A stretch of 22,471 bases of DNA, from assembly GCA_031370545.1 (NCBI GenBank), contig JANMQQ010000069.1, forward strand, positions 1-22,471, written 5' to 3'. The position numbers and the translations under genes are program-made. This stretch comes from UBA6921 sp031370545. GTDB taxonomy: Bacteria; Pseudomonadota; Gammaproteobacteria; SG8-11. Below, in pieces: positions 21,990 to 22,471 of this stretch; the first letter of the stretch is position 1, and every line of letters starts with the position of its first letter. The notes below the pieces were generated by a model. It searched no databases and was not told the DNA's origin. It worked only from the letters and a program-made list of their open reading frames with translations.

Positions 21990-22020
21990 AAAGCCCCCAT
22001 GCCTTCGGCGTGGGGGCTTT
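21990..22020 (+). terminator. Intrinsic terminator after the small secreted protein
   Basis: AAAGCCCCCA (21990-21999) pairs with TGGGGGCTTT (22011-22020). The inner bases extend the stem with one G-U pair to about 14 pairs around a 3-base loop, and TGTGTTT follows. Position 36 bases after the stop and the stem strength make a good terminator. Confidence 0.9.
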
Positions 22021-22184
22021 TGTGTTTCCGCCGGTACGCCGGTTAGGAATTTCTTTGCGACCGTACGCTTGTTGCTTCACGCCACCAAGTACGTCCCAAG
22101 TCATAGTGTTCCTCCGCCACTTATTGCAACTGAACTTCAAGCGATCTCAAGAAACCGAAGCATCGCGAGCAACTTCGCTCGGTG

Positions 22185-22290
22185 TGAAATCGCACGGCGC
22201 TCGCCGCAATTCCAGTCTGCAATTTTTTTGATGAACCCTTTTCCAGCTCGCTGCCACTTACTTTTGTACTTGGGTCGTTTCAGTCACAGC
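22185..22290 (+). repeat. Upstream element, copy 2
   Basis: Second copy of the element at 21241-21345; the segment 22246-22286 is identical over 41 bases. It ends about 145 bases before the ATG of the partial gene at the window edge. The flanking sequence is not shared, so the match is confined to this element. Confidence 0.85.
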
Positions 22291-22435
22291 CAGATCGCAG
22301 TCACATCGCCATCGACGCTTGACCGGAGCGGCAGCGTAGATGCAAAGGGACATTCTGTATCGGTACGACCCCTCGCCTTCTCAGTCCGGTACTTAACTGT
22401 TAATCAACCCACGTTTATCAACTCAGGAGATTTTT

Positions 22436-22471
22436 ATGAATACCATTCAGAAAACAGTTCTTGCATCACTG
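22436..22471 (+). CDS. Start of a probably exported protein (truncated by window end)
   Basis: Only 12 codons are visible: MNTIQKTVLASL. A charged start then hydrophobic residues suits a signal peptide. AGGAG (22425-22429) lies 6 bases before the ATG, a strong site. It follows the second copy of the upstream element, so it may be regulated like the small secreted protein gene at 21439 and may be a relative of it; nothing more can be said. Confidence 0.65.
   Translation, partial: MNTIQKTVLASL

Larger units (their letters stand above)
21955..22435. other. Intergenic stretch with terminator and second copy of the upstream element
   Basis: 481 bases without a convincing gene. They hold the terminator at 21990-22020, the element copy at 22185-22290, and the ribosome binding site of the next gene. 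From 22021 to 22184 I see nothing recognisable. Confidence 0.7.

Overview
The window reads as chromosomal DNA of a gammaproteobacterium. The main evidence is hflD, a gene largely confined to that class, directly after mnmA, and a rimP-nusA-infB-rbfA-truB operon in the usual proteobacterial order. REP-type palindromes starting GTAGGAGCG, familiar from Pseudomonas and Xanthomonas relatives, agree. I cannot resolve family or genus.

Left part (1-5800, minus strand): a housekeeping operon for translation and transcription. It runs from a good sigma70 promoter near 5772-5800 through a leader with a terminator-like hairpin, then rimP, nusA, infB, rbfA and the first 136 codons of truB. A large palindrome separates rbfA from truB.

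Middle (5880-10815): nudJ, mnmA and hflD form a cluster known from enterobacteria, but here a minus-strand gene for an 831-residue membrane M48 metallopeptidase lies between nudJ and mnmA. mnmA and hflD overlap by 8 bases. A symmetric hairpin closes the region.

Right part (10800-22471): an accessory region of exported proteins and their probable regulators. A minus-strand secreted protein of unknown function comes first. Then follow, on the plus strand: an ECF sigma factor and an overlapping membrane anti-sigma factor; a REP palindrome; and a tight run of an outer-membrane beta-barrel candidate, a secreted S8 serine protease and a 1261-residue surface protein (beta-propeller repeats, two ASH domains, two DUF11 domains and a C-terminal sorting-like tail). 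After these come a small four-cysteine secreted protein and the first 12 codons of another probably exported protein. The last two genes are each preceded by a copy of the same roughly 105-base element.

How the parts may work together: the anti-sigma factor's periplasmic part looks like the propeptide of a subtilase, and the next cluster encodes a subtilase. This suggests, as inference only, an envelope circuit in which the protease or a relative acts on or is sensed by the anti-sigma factor, releasing the ECF sigma factor to drive surface-protein genes. This is the most novel-looking part of the window.
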